This document shows positions 16,804 through 25,899 of a stretch of DNA of 64,000 bases, piece after piece. The position numbers were made by a program, and so were the translations under genes. Positions within the stretch are counted from its first letter, which is position 1; each line of letters starts with the position of its first letter. The notes under the pieces were generated by a model that searched no databases, was not told the origin of the DNA, and was given only the letters and a program-made list of their open reading frames with translations. The stretch comes from Kineothrix alysoides. GTDB taxonomy: Bacteria > Bacillota > Clostridia > Lachnospirales > Lachnospiraceae. The DNA lies in the NCBI RefSeq assembly GCF_000732725.1, contig NZ_JPNB01000001.1, positions 1,054,001-1,118,000 on the forward strand, written 5' to 3'.

Positions 16804-17977
16804 AAAATCAAAGGGGTTTGTTCTTATATTCTTTTTAGTAGGAATCGTAACGGCAGCGGCCGGATATCTTTACGGTAAAGAATATTTAGAGGTGGTCCGC
16901 AACGTGATTTTATCGCTGCTGGGGATGGGAACTATTTTATATTTACTGGAATACGAAGGGCAGTCGAAGGGGCTTGACTATGATAATGCAGAGCATAAGG
17001 AACGCTTCTTTTTGATATTTTTCATATCCTTGCTTTGTGCCGTGGTGTTTCCTTTTATTCCGGCAGCAGGCTGGCCCTATCTGGCGATTTTTATCGTGCT
17101 TTCCCTATTCAGCAATTCCCTCGTTGGACTCGTAGCAGGGGCGCTGCTTTTAATGATTACTCTCATGTATGGAAACGGAACGGGAATCGCCGACTTCTTT
17201 ATCTATTTTATTGTGGGAGCGGCAGGGATCATTCTTTTCAGACAGTTAGATGAGACTTACAAAGTAGGGGCGCGAGTGTTTTTGTCTCTGCTTACCTTGT
17301 TTGTGGCGCTGAGTGCAGGTTATGTGCTTTTGGTAAACGAGATTTTTTCTGTGCAGTTGTTTTTGATACCGGTCATAAACTTTTTCATGAACCTGCTTCT
17401 CATTATGGTAATCTTAAAATATTTCAGTTTTGCTGTAATACATAAATACAGAGAGCGGTATATGGATTTGAATGATCAGGAGTTTCCCTTGCTCGTTTCT
17501 TTGAAGGAGAAGAACATGGGGGAGTATTTTCACGCGGTACATACGGCGTATCTGTGCGATCAGGCGGCGAAGCAGCTGGGGCTGGATGAAGTTCTTTTGA
17601 AGGCGGGAGGATATTATCATCGCATCGGAGTGCTGAAAGGGGAAAATACATGGGAAAATATAGAAGATGTCAGCAAAGAATATAAGTTTCCTCCGAAGCT
17701 CGTAAGGCTGCTTCGGGAATATAACCATAAAGAGGAAGTATTTGTATCTAAGGAAGCCGTGGTACTGAAGCTTTCGGATACAGTAATTTCGGTGGTGGAG
17801 AGCATGTTTAGGAAGGATGCTAACGTTATTCTCAACTATCCGCTTTTGATGGATGCCATATTCCGAAAGAAGATAGAAAGCGGTGTGCTGGATGAAAGCG
17901 AAATTACCATGCAGGAAATAAGCAGGATAAAAAAGGTGTTTTTGGAGGAAAAATTATATTATGACTTCTTACGTTGA
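16790..17977 (+). CDS. Degenerate 7TM-HD (PgpH/YqfF-like) membrane protein lacking HD catalytic residues
   Basis: 395 residues from ATG 16790, overlapping phoH by 14 bases. The position between phoH and ybeY is that of yqfF/pgpH, a membrane c-di-AMP phosphodiesterase. This version lacks the large extracytoplasmic 7TMR-HDED domain: it starts with a first helix at about 7-28 and goes almost directly to the multi-helix region (about 70-215). The cytoplasmic domain keeps H248 and H251, but the metal-binding HD dyad, normally YYHDIGK, reads YYHRIGV (H277-R278). Hydrolysis is therefore unlikely; a structural or ligand-sensing role is inference. A second, intact PgpH elsewhere would fit. Confidence 0.8.
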   Translation: MEENKKSKGFVLIFFLVGIVTAAAGYLYGKEYLEVVRNVILSLLGMGTILYLLEYEGQSKGLDYDNAEHKERFFLIFFISLLCAVVFPFIPAAGWPYLAIFIVLSLFSNSLVGLVAGALLLMITLMYGNGTGIADFFIYFIVGAAGIILFRQLDETYKVGARVFLSLLTLFVALSAGYVLLVNEIFSVQLFLIPVINFFMNLLLIMVILKYFSFAVIHKYRERYMDLNDQEFPLLVSLKEKNMGEYFHAVHTAYLCDQAAKQLGLDEVLLKAGGYYHRIGVLKGENTWENIEDVSKEYKFPPKLVRLLREYNHKEEVFVSKEAVVLKLSDTVISVVESMFRKDANVILNYPLLMDAIFRKKIESGVLDESEITMQEISRIKKVFLEEKLYYDFLR

Positions 17978-18461
17978 AAATGAGACGGATGTGATCTTTG
18001 CTTTCCCGGTGGAAGAGACGGTGAATCGGGTAATGGAAGCGGTATTAGACAGCGAGGGGTGTCCCTATGAGGCTTCCGTAAGTGTGCTTCTTACCGATGA
18101 CGAAGGGATTCGCATGTTTAATAAGGAATATAGGGATATGGACAAGGCCACAGACGTGCTCTCTTTTCCGAACGTGTCTTATGAGGAGCCGTCTATGTTC
18201 GAGGGGCTGGAGGATGTGGCGGCGGACTGCTTCGACCCGGACAGCGGTGAGCTGGTCCTGGGGGATATTATTATCTCTGTGGACAAGGTAAGGTCGCAGG
18301 CGGAAAGCTATGGTCACAGTGAACTTCGGGAGTTTGCTTTTTTGGTTGCACACAGCATGTTCCATCTGTGCGGATATGACCATATGGAGGAAGAAGAGGC
18401 TGCCGTTATGGAAGAGAAGCAGAAGACGATACTGGATATTCTTAACATTACGAGAGACTAA
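17961..18461 (+). CDS. ybeY: rRNA maturation endoribonuclease YbeY
   Basis: 166 residues. Zinc-dependent single-strand RNase needed for 16S rRNA 3' end processing. The metal triad is intact: H131, H135 and H141 in HSMFHLCGYDH, and the substrate-facing region RDMDKATDVLSFP is at about 58-70. The start overlaps the preceding gene by 17 bases, so translation is likely coupled. It completes the phoH-ybeY functional pair. Confidence 0.96.
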   Translation: MTSYVENETDVIFAFPVEETVNRVMEAVLDSEGCPYEASVSVLLTDDEGIRMFNKEYRDMDKATDVLSFPNVSYEEPSMFEGLEDVAADCFDPDSGELVLGDIIISVDKVRSQAESYGHSELREFAFLVAHSMFHLCGYDHMEEEEAAVMEEKQKTILDILNITRD

Positions 18462-18518
18462 AAACGAGAGACTAGAAAACCGGATTTATGAAAGAAAAAA
18501 GATAAGGGAACGGCGGAT

Positions 18519-20213
18519 ATGAAATATTTACCGAAACGGAAAAGCGGCGAAAGAAAAAGCGGCGAAAGAAAAAATGGAGAGATGAAAAGCAAAGAGCGGA
18601 AGAAAAGGCAGGAGTGGATAACGACGATAGGGTTGGTTTCCTACTTGATTGGATTGCTCATGCGTATACCGCTCGGCCGTATAATAGGAGATAAGGGAGT
18701 CGGTTTTTTTGCAGCCGGAATGGAGATATTTATTATAAGCATCATAATATTGTCTTACGGCTTGTCGAAATCGGTGGCTATCTTAATTAAGTACAGGGTC
18801 AAAAGAGAAATGTATAAGAGCGCAAGAAGGGTGTTTCGAAGTGCTTTGTTCCTGGCGGTCATATCCGGTGCGGTGGCGGCCTGCGGAATCTTCTTTTTTT
18901 CCGAAGGAATCGCACAGGTGGCCGTGCTTGAGGATATGAGTTATTTGGCGATTGCGGCTGCAGCGCCTGCCGTATTCCTGTCAGCGGTCATGGGCGTACT
19001 GAAGGGATATTTCCAAGGAATAGGCACGATGATGCCTACCATACATTCCAAGCTGCTTGAGAAGGTTATTATGTTCGCTTCCAGTCTGATTTTGGGAGCT
19101 GTACTTTATACCTATGGACTTAAGGTAGCTGCGTTGCTTAAAAGTGAGGAATATGCATCGGCCTACGGGGCGTTTGGAGCTTCTCTGGGAATTGGGATAG
19201 CCTGCTTGTTCGCTGCGCTGCATCTGCTCTTTATCTATGCGATTTATGCGGGCAGCTTTAAACAGCAGATAGGAAAGGATGGAGGAAAATACGCAGAATC
19301 GGGAGCAGAGGTATTGATTATGCTCATTACGACCTCTCTGCCTTATACCATATGCGCACTGCTTTATAGCATGAACTATCTTGTGGATCAAAGGCTGTTT
19401 AACTATGCAATGAACGTAAAAGGACAAGGTTCTCTCAGGGTCCTGAACTGGGGCATATACTATGGTAAATACAGCGTAGTGATAGGAAGCGCCGCAATAT
19501 TATGTACGCTTTCGGTAATCGGGGCGATTCCGAGAATTGCCCAGCTTTTTGACAGGCAGGATTACCGGGCAGTACAGGAGGAAATGGGAAAAAGCATTCA
19601 TCAGCTGGCGGTGATATCCATTCCTTGCGCCGTTCTTATAGCGGTGCTGGCGGAGCCTATCGCAGAGCTCCTTTTTACGGGAGAGACGAAGACGGCGATC
19701 AGGCTGATTCAGGCGGGAACTGCGGTAGTCGTTTTGTTTTCCTTCACTTACTTTCTGGCCGGAATATTACAGCGTATACGAAAGATTCAAATCGTCATTT
19801 TGGGAGGACTTGCTGCGTTTATTTTGCATTTGGCAGTAACTATATTGCTGCTTGGAAATACAGGGCTGGGAATAACAGCGGTGGTATGCGGCAATATCGT
19901 ATTTTACTTAACCGCATGCGGCGTGTGCTTCTTCGGTGTGATAAGGTATATGAAATATTCGCAGGAATGGATTCGTACTTTTGCAATAACGCTCATTGCA
20001 GCAGGTATCTCAGGACTTATCGGAATGCTGCTTAACAAAGCGCTGCTGTCCTTCGCGGGAGCTGCAGTTACACTGATTATTTGTGCAGTGGCCTGCTTCG
20101 TCGCCTATAATGTCCTGCTTATTGTGCTAAGAGGCGTGCGTCAGGAAGAACTTAGCGGGATGCCCGGAGGAAAGCTGATAGTAACTATAGCGGTAAGGCT
20201 GCATTTGATGTGA
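18519..20213 (+). CDS. SpoVB/MurJ-like polysaccharide flippase (MOP/MATE superfamily)
   Basis: 564 residues with about 14 membrane helices, the length and pattern of oligosaccharide flippases of the SpoVB/RfbX group. The first helix follows a long basic N-terminus in which the SGERK unit repeats, encoded by a short direct repeat near 18537-18570. Conserved features include RIPLGRIIGDKGVGFFAAG and YSMNYLVDQRLF. These proteins move lipid-linked wall precursors or spore-cortex intermediates across the membrane. Which lipid is carried cannot be told from sequence. Follows ybeY by 57 bases. Confidence 0.85.
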   Translation: MKYLPKRKSGERKSGERKNGEMKSKERKKRQEWITTIGLVSYLIGLLMRIPLGRIIGDKGVGFFAAGMEIFIISIIILSYGLSKSVAILIKYRVKREMYKSARRVFRSALFLAVISGAVAACGIFFFSEGIAQVAVLEDMSYLAIAAAAPAVFLSAVMGVLKGYFQGIGTMMPTIHSKLLEKVIMFASSLILGAVLYTYGLKVAALLKSEEYASAYGAFGASLGIGIACLFAALHLLFIYAIYAGSFKQQIGKDGGKYAESGAEVLIMLITTSLPYTICALLYSMNYLVDQRLFNYAMNVKGQGSLRVLNWGIYYGKYSVVIGSAAILCTLSVIGAIPRIAQLFDRQDYRAVQEEMGKSIHQLAVISIPCAVLIAVLAEPIAELLFTGETKTAIRLIQAGTAVVVLFSFTYFLAGILQRIRKIQIVILGGLAAFILHLAVTILLLGNTGLGITAVVCGNIVFYLTACGVCFFGVIRYMKYSQEWIRTFAITLIAAGISGLIGMLLNKALLSFAGAAVTLIICAVACFVAYNVLLIVLRGVRQEELSGMPGGKLIVTIAVRLHLM

Positions 20214-20216
20214 TGA

Positions 20217-20355
20217 ATTGTTACTGTTCACACAGTAGCTTAACACTTGCTGTTAAGCTGCGTAAGAACGTGATGCAAGAGATGATTTCTGCTTCGCAAA
20301 GCGAATTTAAATGCAGAAATCATGCGTTACTGAGAACGGAGTGAACAGTAACAAT
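20217..20355 (+). repeat. Palindromic repeat family A, full copy 1
   Basis: Ends are a perfect 15-base inverted pair, ATTGTTACTGTTCAC (20217-20231) and GTGAACAGTAACAAT (20341-20355). Inside are two more hairpins: AGCTTAACA/TGTTAAGCT (20237-20259) and ATGATTTCTGC/GCAGAAATCAT (20282-20323). The core 20220-20352 matches 59169-59301 with six mismatches over 133 bases, counted by eye. No coding capacity. Resembles a MITE or REP-type element. Confidence 0.9.
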
Positions 20356-20424
20356 GAATTGAGCGGGATAAAGGAATAAGATTTAAAATTTTGGCTGATA
20401 CTGTTTACAAAGGAGAAGTGTGAA

Positions 20425-21057
20425 ATGAAATTTGTAAAACGTATCAGTCTTTTTTTTATCATACCCATGGGAATGTTTACCTTCGGGTTTTATTCGCATA
20501 TGAAATTGGAAGAGACTTTTTATCCTAAGAAATTCGAGGCAGAACTGGTAAAGCAAAAAAGTATTGAGGTTCAGGAGCAGCCGCAGGTGATACCTACCGC
20601 AGTGGAAGAGGAACAGATTATATGTGCTGATACTCAGTATGTCATAGAAGAGGTAGATTTAAAAAAGGATACTTCTGTGGAAACGAAATGGAAGGTGCCG
20701 GAGAAATACATCGGGATGGACAGAGATCGTTTTGTGAAAGAAATGGAGCTATACCAGCAGTCCCCTTCTCTAACGGATCAGGAACTGGGTTTTGTGAGCG
20801 TGGAAGTGGTCTCCTTTTCCAAGGCGAGGGTGGTTATCCGTAAAAATTATATATACAAGGAAGTGAGCACCAGTTTTTATCTGGTAAATGAGAAAAATTT
20901 CGTGGTAGTTTACTGCGACGATTTGCGTACGGTTTACATGAATACCAACATTTCACTGGATTCCCTGCCGGATGATTTGAAGCAGGAAATCATAAAGAAG
21001 AGATACGTAGCCACGGAGGAGGAGCTGTATAATTTCCTTGAGTCCTATTCCAGTTGA
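20425..21057 (+). CDS. BofC-like protein (putative forespore/spore-signalling membrane protein)
   Basis: 210 residues. An N-terminal membrane anchor or uncleaved signal (about 7-24) precedes a Glu/Gln-rich linker and a compact C-terminal domain. The end of the protein (VVVYCDDLRTVYMNTNISLDS, then LPDDLKQEIIKKRYV and EEELYNFLESYSS) resembles the BofC C-terminal domain found in many Clostridia. In Bacillus BofC controls SpoIVB signalling from forespore to mother cell. The similarity is limited to the last 90 residues, so BofC-like is a moderate call. The ribosome site is AGGAG before ATG 20425. Confidence 0.6.
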   Translation: MKFVKRISLFFIIPMGMFTFGFYSHMKLEETFYPKKFEAELVKQKSIEVQEQPQVIPTAVEEEQIICADTQYVIEEVDLKKDTSVETKWKVPEKYIGMDRDRFVKEMELYQQSPSLTDQELGFVSVEVVSFSKARVVIRKNYIYKEVSTSFYLVNEKNFVVVYCDDLRTVYMNTNISLDSLPDDLKQEIIKKRYVATEEELYNFLESYSS

Positions 21058-21090
21058 AAATAAAACAGATAATTTATAACCGGTAATTTG

Positions 21091-21130
21091 CGGTGTAAGA
21101 TCTATGGAGCATAGATTTTACGCCGTTTAT
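21091..21130 (+). terminator. Terminator of the BofC-like gene
   Basis: Sixteen-base stem CGGTGTAAGATCTATG (21091-21106) / CATAGATTTTACGCCG (21110-21125) with few non-Watson-Crick pairs, loop GAG, then TTTAT. Confidence 0.85.
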
Positions 21131-21268
21131 ATATTATATTATTCTTTAAAAGAGGCGGAAACCCTTTCACGGATATAATAGGAACTGATTATGGGTATAT
21201 ACATAAGATATATGAGGCTTAAAATCATCTATATGAAATGATAATCAATCAATTAAAGGTGGGTTTGT

Positions 21269-21916
21269 ATGCTGAATATAACTTTTGAAATAATTGCTGA
21301 ACTGATGGTGCTGCTTATGGCACTGTCTATTGATGCCTTTATAGCCAGCTTCGCTTATGGAGTATCGGCAATCAAGATACCTTGGAGTTCCATATTGATT
21401 TTGGCAGGGGTGTCCAGCCTTGTTCTGGCCTTGTCCGCGTCACTCGGACTTTTATTAAAGAACTTTATTCCGGATGAATACATAAAGCTGCTGTGCTTTA
21501 TCCTGCTGTTAATTCCCGGAATTATAAAACTATTTGACAGCTTTATAAAGTCGTTGATACGACGCAAGAACGGAGTAAACAGCCAGCTCAATTTCAAGCT
21601 CTTGAATCTTCATTTTATGTTAAGGGTATATGCGGATCCGGATGTCGCGGATGTAGACAGCTCAAAAATTCTGACTGCAAAAGAAGCCGTTTCTTTGTCG
21701 TTGGCATTGTCCCTGGATAGTCTGGCGGTAGGAATCGGTGCATCAATGGCAACTTTTAATTTTTGGCTTGCGATTCCTGTTTCTTTCCTGTTCGGTATAT
21801 TTGCAGTAACCGTTGGAAGCTGTCTTGGAAATAAAACGCAGGCAGTAGTGAAAACTGATTTGAGTTGGATCAGCGGTGTAATGCTAATTGGGCTTGCAAT
21901 AATGAAGCTATTTTAA
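21269..21916 (+). CDS. ytaF: Sporulation membrane protein YtaF (MntP-related)
   Basis: 215 residues, six predicted helices arranged as two three-helix repeats. The repeat motif ALSIDAFIASFAYG (first half) and ALSLDSLAVGIGA (second half) carries the acidic residue pattern of the MntP manganese-exporter superfamily; YtaF is the sporulation branch of it. The hydrophilic mid-loop (residues about 92-130) is longer than in MntP, which fits YtaF. Ribosome site AAAGGTGG before ATG 21269. Ion transport is inferred from family, not shown. Confidence 0.85.
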   Translation: MLNITFEIIAELMVLLMALSIDAFIASFAYGVSAIKIPWSSILILAGVSSLVLALSASLGLLLKNFIPDEYIKLLCFILLLIPGIIKLFDSFIKSLIRRKNGVNSQLNFKLLNLHFMLRVYADPDVADVDSSKILTAKEAVSLSLALSLDSLAVGIGASMATFNFWLAIPVSFLFGIFAVTVGSCLGNKTQAVVKTDLSWISGVMLIGLAIMKLF

Positions 21917-21945
21917 TTACCGTGATATTTCTGATACTTTACAAT

Positions 21946-21978
21946 AAGTTGCCAGGACGAAAGGAATCCGGGCAACTT
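21946..21978. other. Conserved-looking hairpin between ytaF and the FAD oxidoreductase
   Basis: AAGTTGCC (21946-21953) pairs with GGCAACTT (21971-21978), and GGA (21955-21957) with TCC (21967-21969) inside it. It is not followed by a T-run, so it is not a standard terminator; an RNA or repeat role is possible. Confidence 0.4.
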
Positions 21979-22064
21979 TGGCCCCAACCGGAAATGAGAT
22001 TGTTAAGCTCAGAAAATTGATGTATAATAGGAATACGGAAAAATGACCTAAGAGGTATGATAAG

Positions 22065-23309
22065 GTGAAGAAGATAGCGATAATCGGAGGAGGAGCTTCC
22101 GGGATGATGGCTGCCATAACGGCGGCGCAGTGCGGAGCTCAGGTGACGATTTTTGAAAAGAATGAGCGGATAGGTAAGAAAATACTTGCTACGGGAAATG
22201 GGAAATGCAATTATTCCAATAGGGATTTTTGTATAGAGTATTATTACGGAACGTACCGTGACATGCTGCCACAGCTTTTTGAGCAGTTCTCCGTTACGGA
22301 TGCGGTCTCATTTTTTCAAGAGGCGGGGATGCTTAGCAAAGAAAGGAACGGCTATTTGTATCCGCTGTCAGAGCAAGCTTCCACGGTATTGGACATCCTC
22401 AGGCTTAAGCTTAAACGGCTGGGCGTCAGGACGGAAGTTTCCACAGAGGTAAAAAGCCTGCAAAGAAGCGGCAAAGATGGAATGTTCGTCATAGAGACGG
22501 AAGGAAAAACGGAAAAGTTCCATTCGGCAGTTCTGGCTTGCGGGGGCTGTGCGGCTCCAAAGACAGGTTCGGACGGAAGCGGTTATCGCTTGGCGGCAGG
22601 GATGGGGCATCATCTGATAAATACAGTGCCGGCATTGGTACAGCTTAAGTGCAAGGAGGATTTGTTTAAGATGGTGGCGGGAGTCCGGTGCGACGCTTCA
22701 TTGAAGCTGGATTCTGAGACCTCTCCCATTCAGGAGGAGAGAGGCGAAGTGCAGTTTACAGACTATGGAATCTCAGGTATTCCGGTTTTCCAGTTAAGCC
22801 GGACTGCGGCATATATGCTGAAGGAGAAAAAGGAAGTTCCCGTTTATATAGACTTCTTTCCCGATTGCAAAGATGAGGAATATGAAGAGCTCTGCCGGAT
22901 GAGGATTGATGATAGCGAAGGAAAGAGTGCGGAAGAGTTTCTGCTCGGCATGGCAAATAAAAAGATAAATATGGCGATGCTTAAACTTAAGGGAATAAAG
23001 CCGTCGGAGGAGTCTGACCGGATAGGGAAAGAGGCATTGAGGGAGCTGATCTATTCCTATAGAAGGCTGTGTGTACATGTGATAAGCACCAACTCTTTTG
23101 AGAACGCGCAAGTAAGTGCAGGAGGGGTGGATATGCGGGAAATTACACCGCAAATGGAATCCGCCTTCGTCCCAGGGCTGTACTTTGCCGGTGAGCTTCT
23201 GGATGTGGATGGAAGGTGCGGAGGCTATAACCTGCAATGGGCATGGACCAGCGGATATATCGCGGGTAAAAATGCAGCGGACAAGGGGTATAAAGATGAT
23301 TCGTATTAA
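22065..23309 (+). CDS. NAD(P)/FAD-dependent oxidoreductase, HI0933/YhiN family
   Basis: 414 residues with a GTG start. The FAD-binding GGGASGMMAA motif is at about residues 8-17, the ATGNGKCNYSNRD segment typical of HI0933-like flavoproteins follows near residue 45, and the protein ends with the GGVDMREITPQ and GELLDVDGRCGGYNLQWAWTSG patterns of this family. The physiological substrate is unknown for most members. The next gene starts inside its last codons (overlap 14 bases) and is a second FAD protein, so the two are likely co-expressed. Confidence 0.9.
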   Translation: MKKIAIIGGGASGMMAAITAAQCGAQVTIFEKNERIGKKILATGNGKCNYSNRDFCIEYYYGTYRDMLPQLFEQFSVTDAVSFFQEAGMLSKERNGYLYPLSEQASTVLDILRLKLKRLGVRTEVSTEVKSLQRSGKDGMFVIETEGKTEKFHSAVLACGGCAAPKTGSDGSGYRLAAGMGHHLINTVPALVQLKCKEDLFKMVAGVRCDASLKLDSETSPIQEERGEVQFTDYGISGIPVFQLSRTAAYMLKEKKEVPVYIDFFPDCKDEEYEELCRMRIDDSEGKSAEEFLLGMANKKINMAMLKLKGIKPSEESDRIGKEALRELIYSYRRLCVHVISTNSFENAQVSAGGVDMREITPQMESAFVPGLYFAGELLDVDGRCGGYNLQWAWTSGYIAGKNAADKGYKDDSY

Positions 23310-24927
23310 CCAATTAAAGCTCTCCCCCGGACACACGGAAGGTGAGCTTAGGGATAAAATAAAAAGGACATTGAGGCTGCCCGAAGGAGAGAGCTTTCAT
23401 TATGAAATTGTAAGGCAATCTATCGATGCGCGGAAAAAGCCGGACATCTATTACAGTTATACGGTAGATGTAGGACTGCAAGGGGAGCAGGCGGCAGTTA
23501 AGAGGAGTAGGAGCAAGCAGGTAAGTATTATAGTTCCGGTTCAGTACCGATTCCCGCGGTGCGGGCAGAGGAAGCTGCAGCATCGCCCCATCGTTATAGG
23601 AACAGGCCCGGCAGGATTGTTCTGCGGCTGTATGCTGGCCCGGCACGGATATAGTCCGATTTTGCTGGAGCGAGGCAAGGATGTGGACTCCCGAAAAGAA
23701 GAGGTGGATAGATTTTGGGAAGGCGGCAGCCTGAATCCGGAATGCAATGTGCAGTTCGGAGAAGGAGGCGCAGGAACCTTTTCGGATGGAAAACTGAATA
23801 CCTTGGTAAAGGACAAGGAAGGCCTGAATAAGGAGGTTCTTTCTATTTTTGTGGAAGCAGGTGCGCAGGAATCGATTCTGTATGACGGAAAGCCTCATAT
23901 CGGAACAGATATTCTGATGAATGTGGTCAAAAATATGCGCAAGGAGATTATAGATAATGGCGGAGAGGTGCGGTTCGATACGAAGGTATCGGATATTGTC
24001 GTGCGGGATGATGGTATCCGTGCGGTCATTGCAGAGTGTGAAGGGGAAGTCCTGAAGTTGGAGGCGGAGGTTGTAGTGTTTGCCATAGGCCACAGTGCCA
24101 GAGATACCTTCGATATGTTGTATAGAAGGCAGGTTCCTATGGAGGCGAAGTCCTTCGCGGTAGGAATGAGGGTGGAGCATCCTCAGAAAATGATTGATGT
24201 TTCCCAGTACGGGGAAGGGGAGCATAAGCTGCCTCCCGCATCTTATAAGCTGACAGCGCAGACAGAGGAAGGAAGAGGCGTGTATTCCTTCTGTATGTGT
24301 CCCGGAGGATATGTGGTAAATGCCGCCTCGGAAGAGGGACGGCTGGCGGTAAACGGAATGAGCTACAGTGAAAGAAACGGCAAAAATGCCAACAGTGCGA
24401 TTATCGTCTCTGTTACTCCGAAGGATTATGGAAGCGAACATCCTCTGGCTGGGATAGCCTTTCAGCGAGGGTTGGAGGAAAGGGCCTTTGTATCAGGACA
24501 GGGGAAGATTCCTGTAGAGTATTACGGTAATTTCAAGGCCCATACGAAGAAGGAAGAAAAGCCTTCTGCAATTGGCGGCGGATATTTGCCTCAAATAAAA
24601 GGTCAGTGGAAATTTGCTGACGTACACGACATTATGCCGGAGTCATTAAACCGGGCGTTTGTGGAGGGGATGGAGCAATTTGAGCGTGTCATTCCCGGCT
24701 ATGCGCAGGATAGCGTACTGCTGTCAGGCATCGAGAGCCGTACTTCTTCTCCGGTGCGGATTATCAGGGGAGGAAATGGACAATCGATGATAAACGGTCT
24801 TTATCCGTGCGGAGAAGGCGCCGGCTATGCAGGCGGTATCATGTCGGCGGCCATGGACGGAATAAAGATTGCAGAGCACATCGCAAGGGAATATATGCCC
24901 ATTGAAGAAGAAAAGAAATATGAATAA
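23296..24927 (+). CDS. FAD-dependent dehydrogenase family protein (COG2509-like)
   Basis: 543 residues. A small N-terminal alpha/beta domain (about 1-85, with RKKPDIYYSYTVDV) is followed by a dinucleotide motif VIGTGPAGLFCG at about residues 97-108 and the characteristic GGSLNPECNVQFGEGGAG and FSDGKLNT stretches. The C-terminus contains GIESRTSSPVRI and GEGAGYAGGIMSAAMDG, typical of uncharacterised FAD dehydrogenases near folate or amino acid genes. Start is ATG 23296 because it gives the family N-terminus and overlaps the previous gene in the common way; the frame is open further upstream but without a ribosome site. Function unknown. Confidence 0.88.
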   Translation: MIRINQLKLSPGHTEGELRDKIKRTLRLPEGESFHYEIVRQSIDARKKPDIYYSYTVDVGLQGEQAAVKRSRSKQVSIIVPVQYRFPRCGQRKLQHRPIVIGTGPAGLFCGCMLARHGYSPILLERGKDVDSRKEEVDRFWEGGSLNPECNVQFGEGGAGTFSDGKLNTLVKDKEGLNKEVLSIFVEAGAQESILYDGKPHIGTDILMNVVKNMRKEIIDNGGEVRFDTKVSDIVVRDDGIRAVIAECEGEVLKLEAEVVVFAIGHSARDTFDMLYRRQVPMEAKSFAVGMRVEHPQKMIDVSQYGEGEHKLPPASYKLTAQTEEGRGVYSFCMCPGGYVVNAASEEGRLAVNGMSYSERNGKNANSAIIVSVTPKDYGSEHPLAGIAFQRGLEERAFVSGQGKIPVEYYGNFKAHTKKEEKPSAIGGGYLPQIKGQWKFADVHDIMPESLNRAFVEGMEQFERVIPGYAQDSVLLSGIESRTSSPVRIIRGGNGQSMINGLYPCGEGAGYAGGIMSAAMDGIKIAEHIAREYMPIEEEKKYE

Positions 24928-24958
24928 TTTAAGGATAGACGGAGGAAATAAAGGTCCC

Positions 24959-25870
24959 ATGGAGACAAGGAAAGTGAAAGAAACAAAGGACGGTGCAGAT
25001 GTAAAGCGCTTTAGGGAAAGACTTAAGGATAAGAAGAAGATCGTAGTGAAGATAGGTTCCTCCTCCTTACAGCATTCGGAAACGGGAGATTTGGACTATA
25101 CCAAGCTGGACGTTCTCGTAAGGGAACTCTGCGATATGCGCAACAGAGGAAAAGATGTAGTTCTGGTGACTTCCGGTGCCATTGCGGTAGGAAAAAAAGC
25201 AGTGAATATCAAGGATATAAAGCATGAGGAAGAGGACAATCCGATTGCGGTAAAGCAGGCGTGTGCGGCGGTAGGTCAGGCGAGGCTTATGATGACATAT
25301 CAGAAAATATTTGCGGAATATAATCAGGTGGCAGCGCAGATACTTATGACAAAGAATACGATAGTAGATAATTTGAATCGTTACAATGCGCACAATACCT
25401 TTTCCGAGCTGTTCAAATTAGGAGTTATCCCTATTGTGAACGAAAACGATACGGTAGCCACATATGAAATCGAAATCGGCGATAACGATACGTTGTCGGC
25501 TATCGTAGCAGCCTTGGTGGATGCGGATCTTTTGATACTTCTTTCCGATATCGACGGATTATATACCGACGATCCGAGGCAGAATAAGAATGCGCAGTTT
25601 ATTGAGGTGGTGGAGGAGCTTACCGACGAGCTGATGGATATGGGAAAGGCTTCTACGGGAAGCAGTGTTGGAACGGGCGGAATGAATACGAAGCTGATTG
25701 CGGCAAAGATTGCCACTAGCTCCAACATCGATATGATTATTGCTAATAGCAAGGATATTAAGGTGCTGCACCGTATTTTGGACGGGAAAAATATAGGAAC
25801 TTTATTTGTCGGCAATAAAGAGACCTATTTCGATTTGCCGGAATTTGTAGCTAATATGCACAACAATTGA
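24959..25870 (+). CDS. proB: Glutamate 5-kinase
   Basis: First step of proline synthesis: ATP-dependent phosphorylation of glutamate. The amino acid kinase domain is complete, with KKIVVKIGSSSL near residue 25, LVTSGAIAVG, NENDTVATYEI, the ADLLILLSDIDGLYTDDPR signature and GTGGMNTKLIAAKIA. It lacks the C-terminal PUA domain, as many shorter ProB do. Start is uncertain: ATG 24959 (chosen, AAAGG five bases upstream), ATG 24920 or a TTG further up. proA is separated by three genes (27.4 kb) instead of adjacent. Confidence 0.95.
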   Translation: METRKVKETKDGADVKRFRERLKDKKKIVVKIGSSSLQHSETGDLDYTKLDVLVRELCDMRNRGKDVVLVTSGAIAVGKKAVNIKDIKHEEEDNPIAVKQACAAVGQARLMMTYQKIFAEYNQVAAQILMTKNTIVDNLNRYNAHNTFSELFKLGVIPIVNENDTVATYEIEIGDNDTLSAIVAALVDADLLILLSDIDGLYTDDPRQNKNAQFIEVVEELTDELMDMGKASTGSSVGTGGMNTKLIAAKIATSSNIDMIIANSKDIKVLHRILDGKNIGTLFVGNKETYFDLPEFVANMHNN

Positions 25871-25899
25871 TGAAGTACGAAATGAAAGGTTAACATAAC

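Noticed and set aside
23314-24441. 375-codon minus-strand frame opposite the FAD dehydrogenase gene
   Set aside because: Composition is atypical (His/Arg/Ile-rich shadow) and it is fully covered by a strong plus-strand gene.
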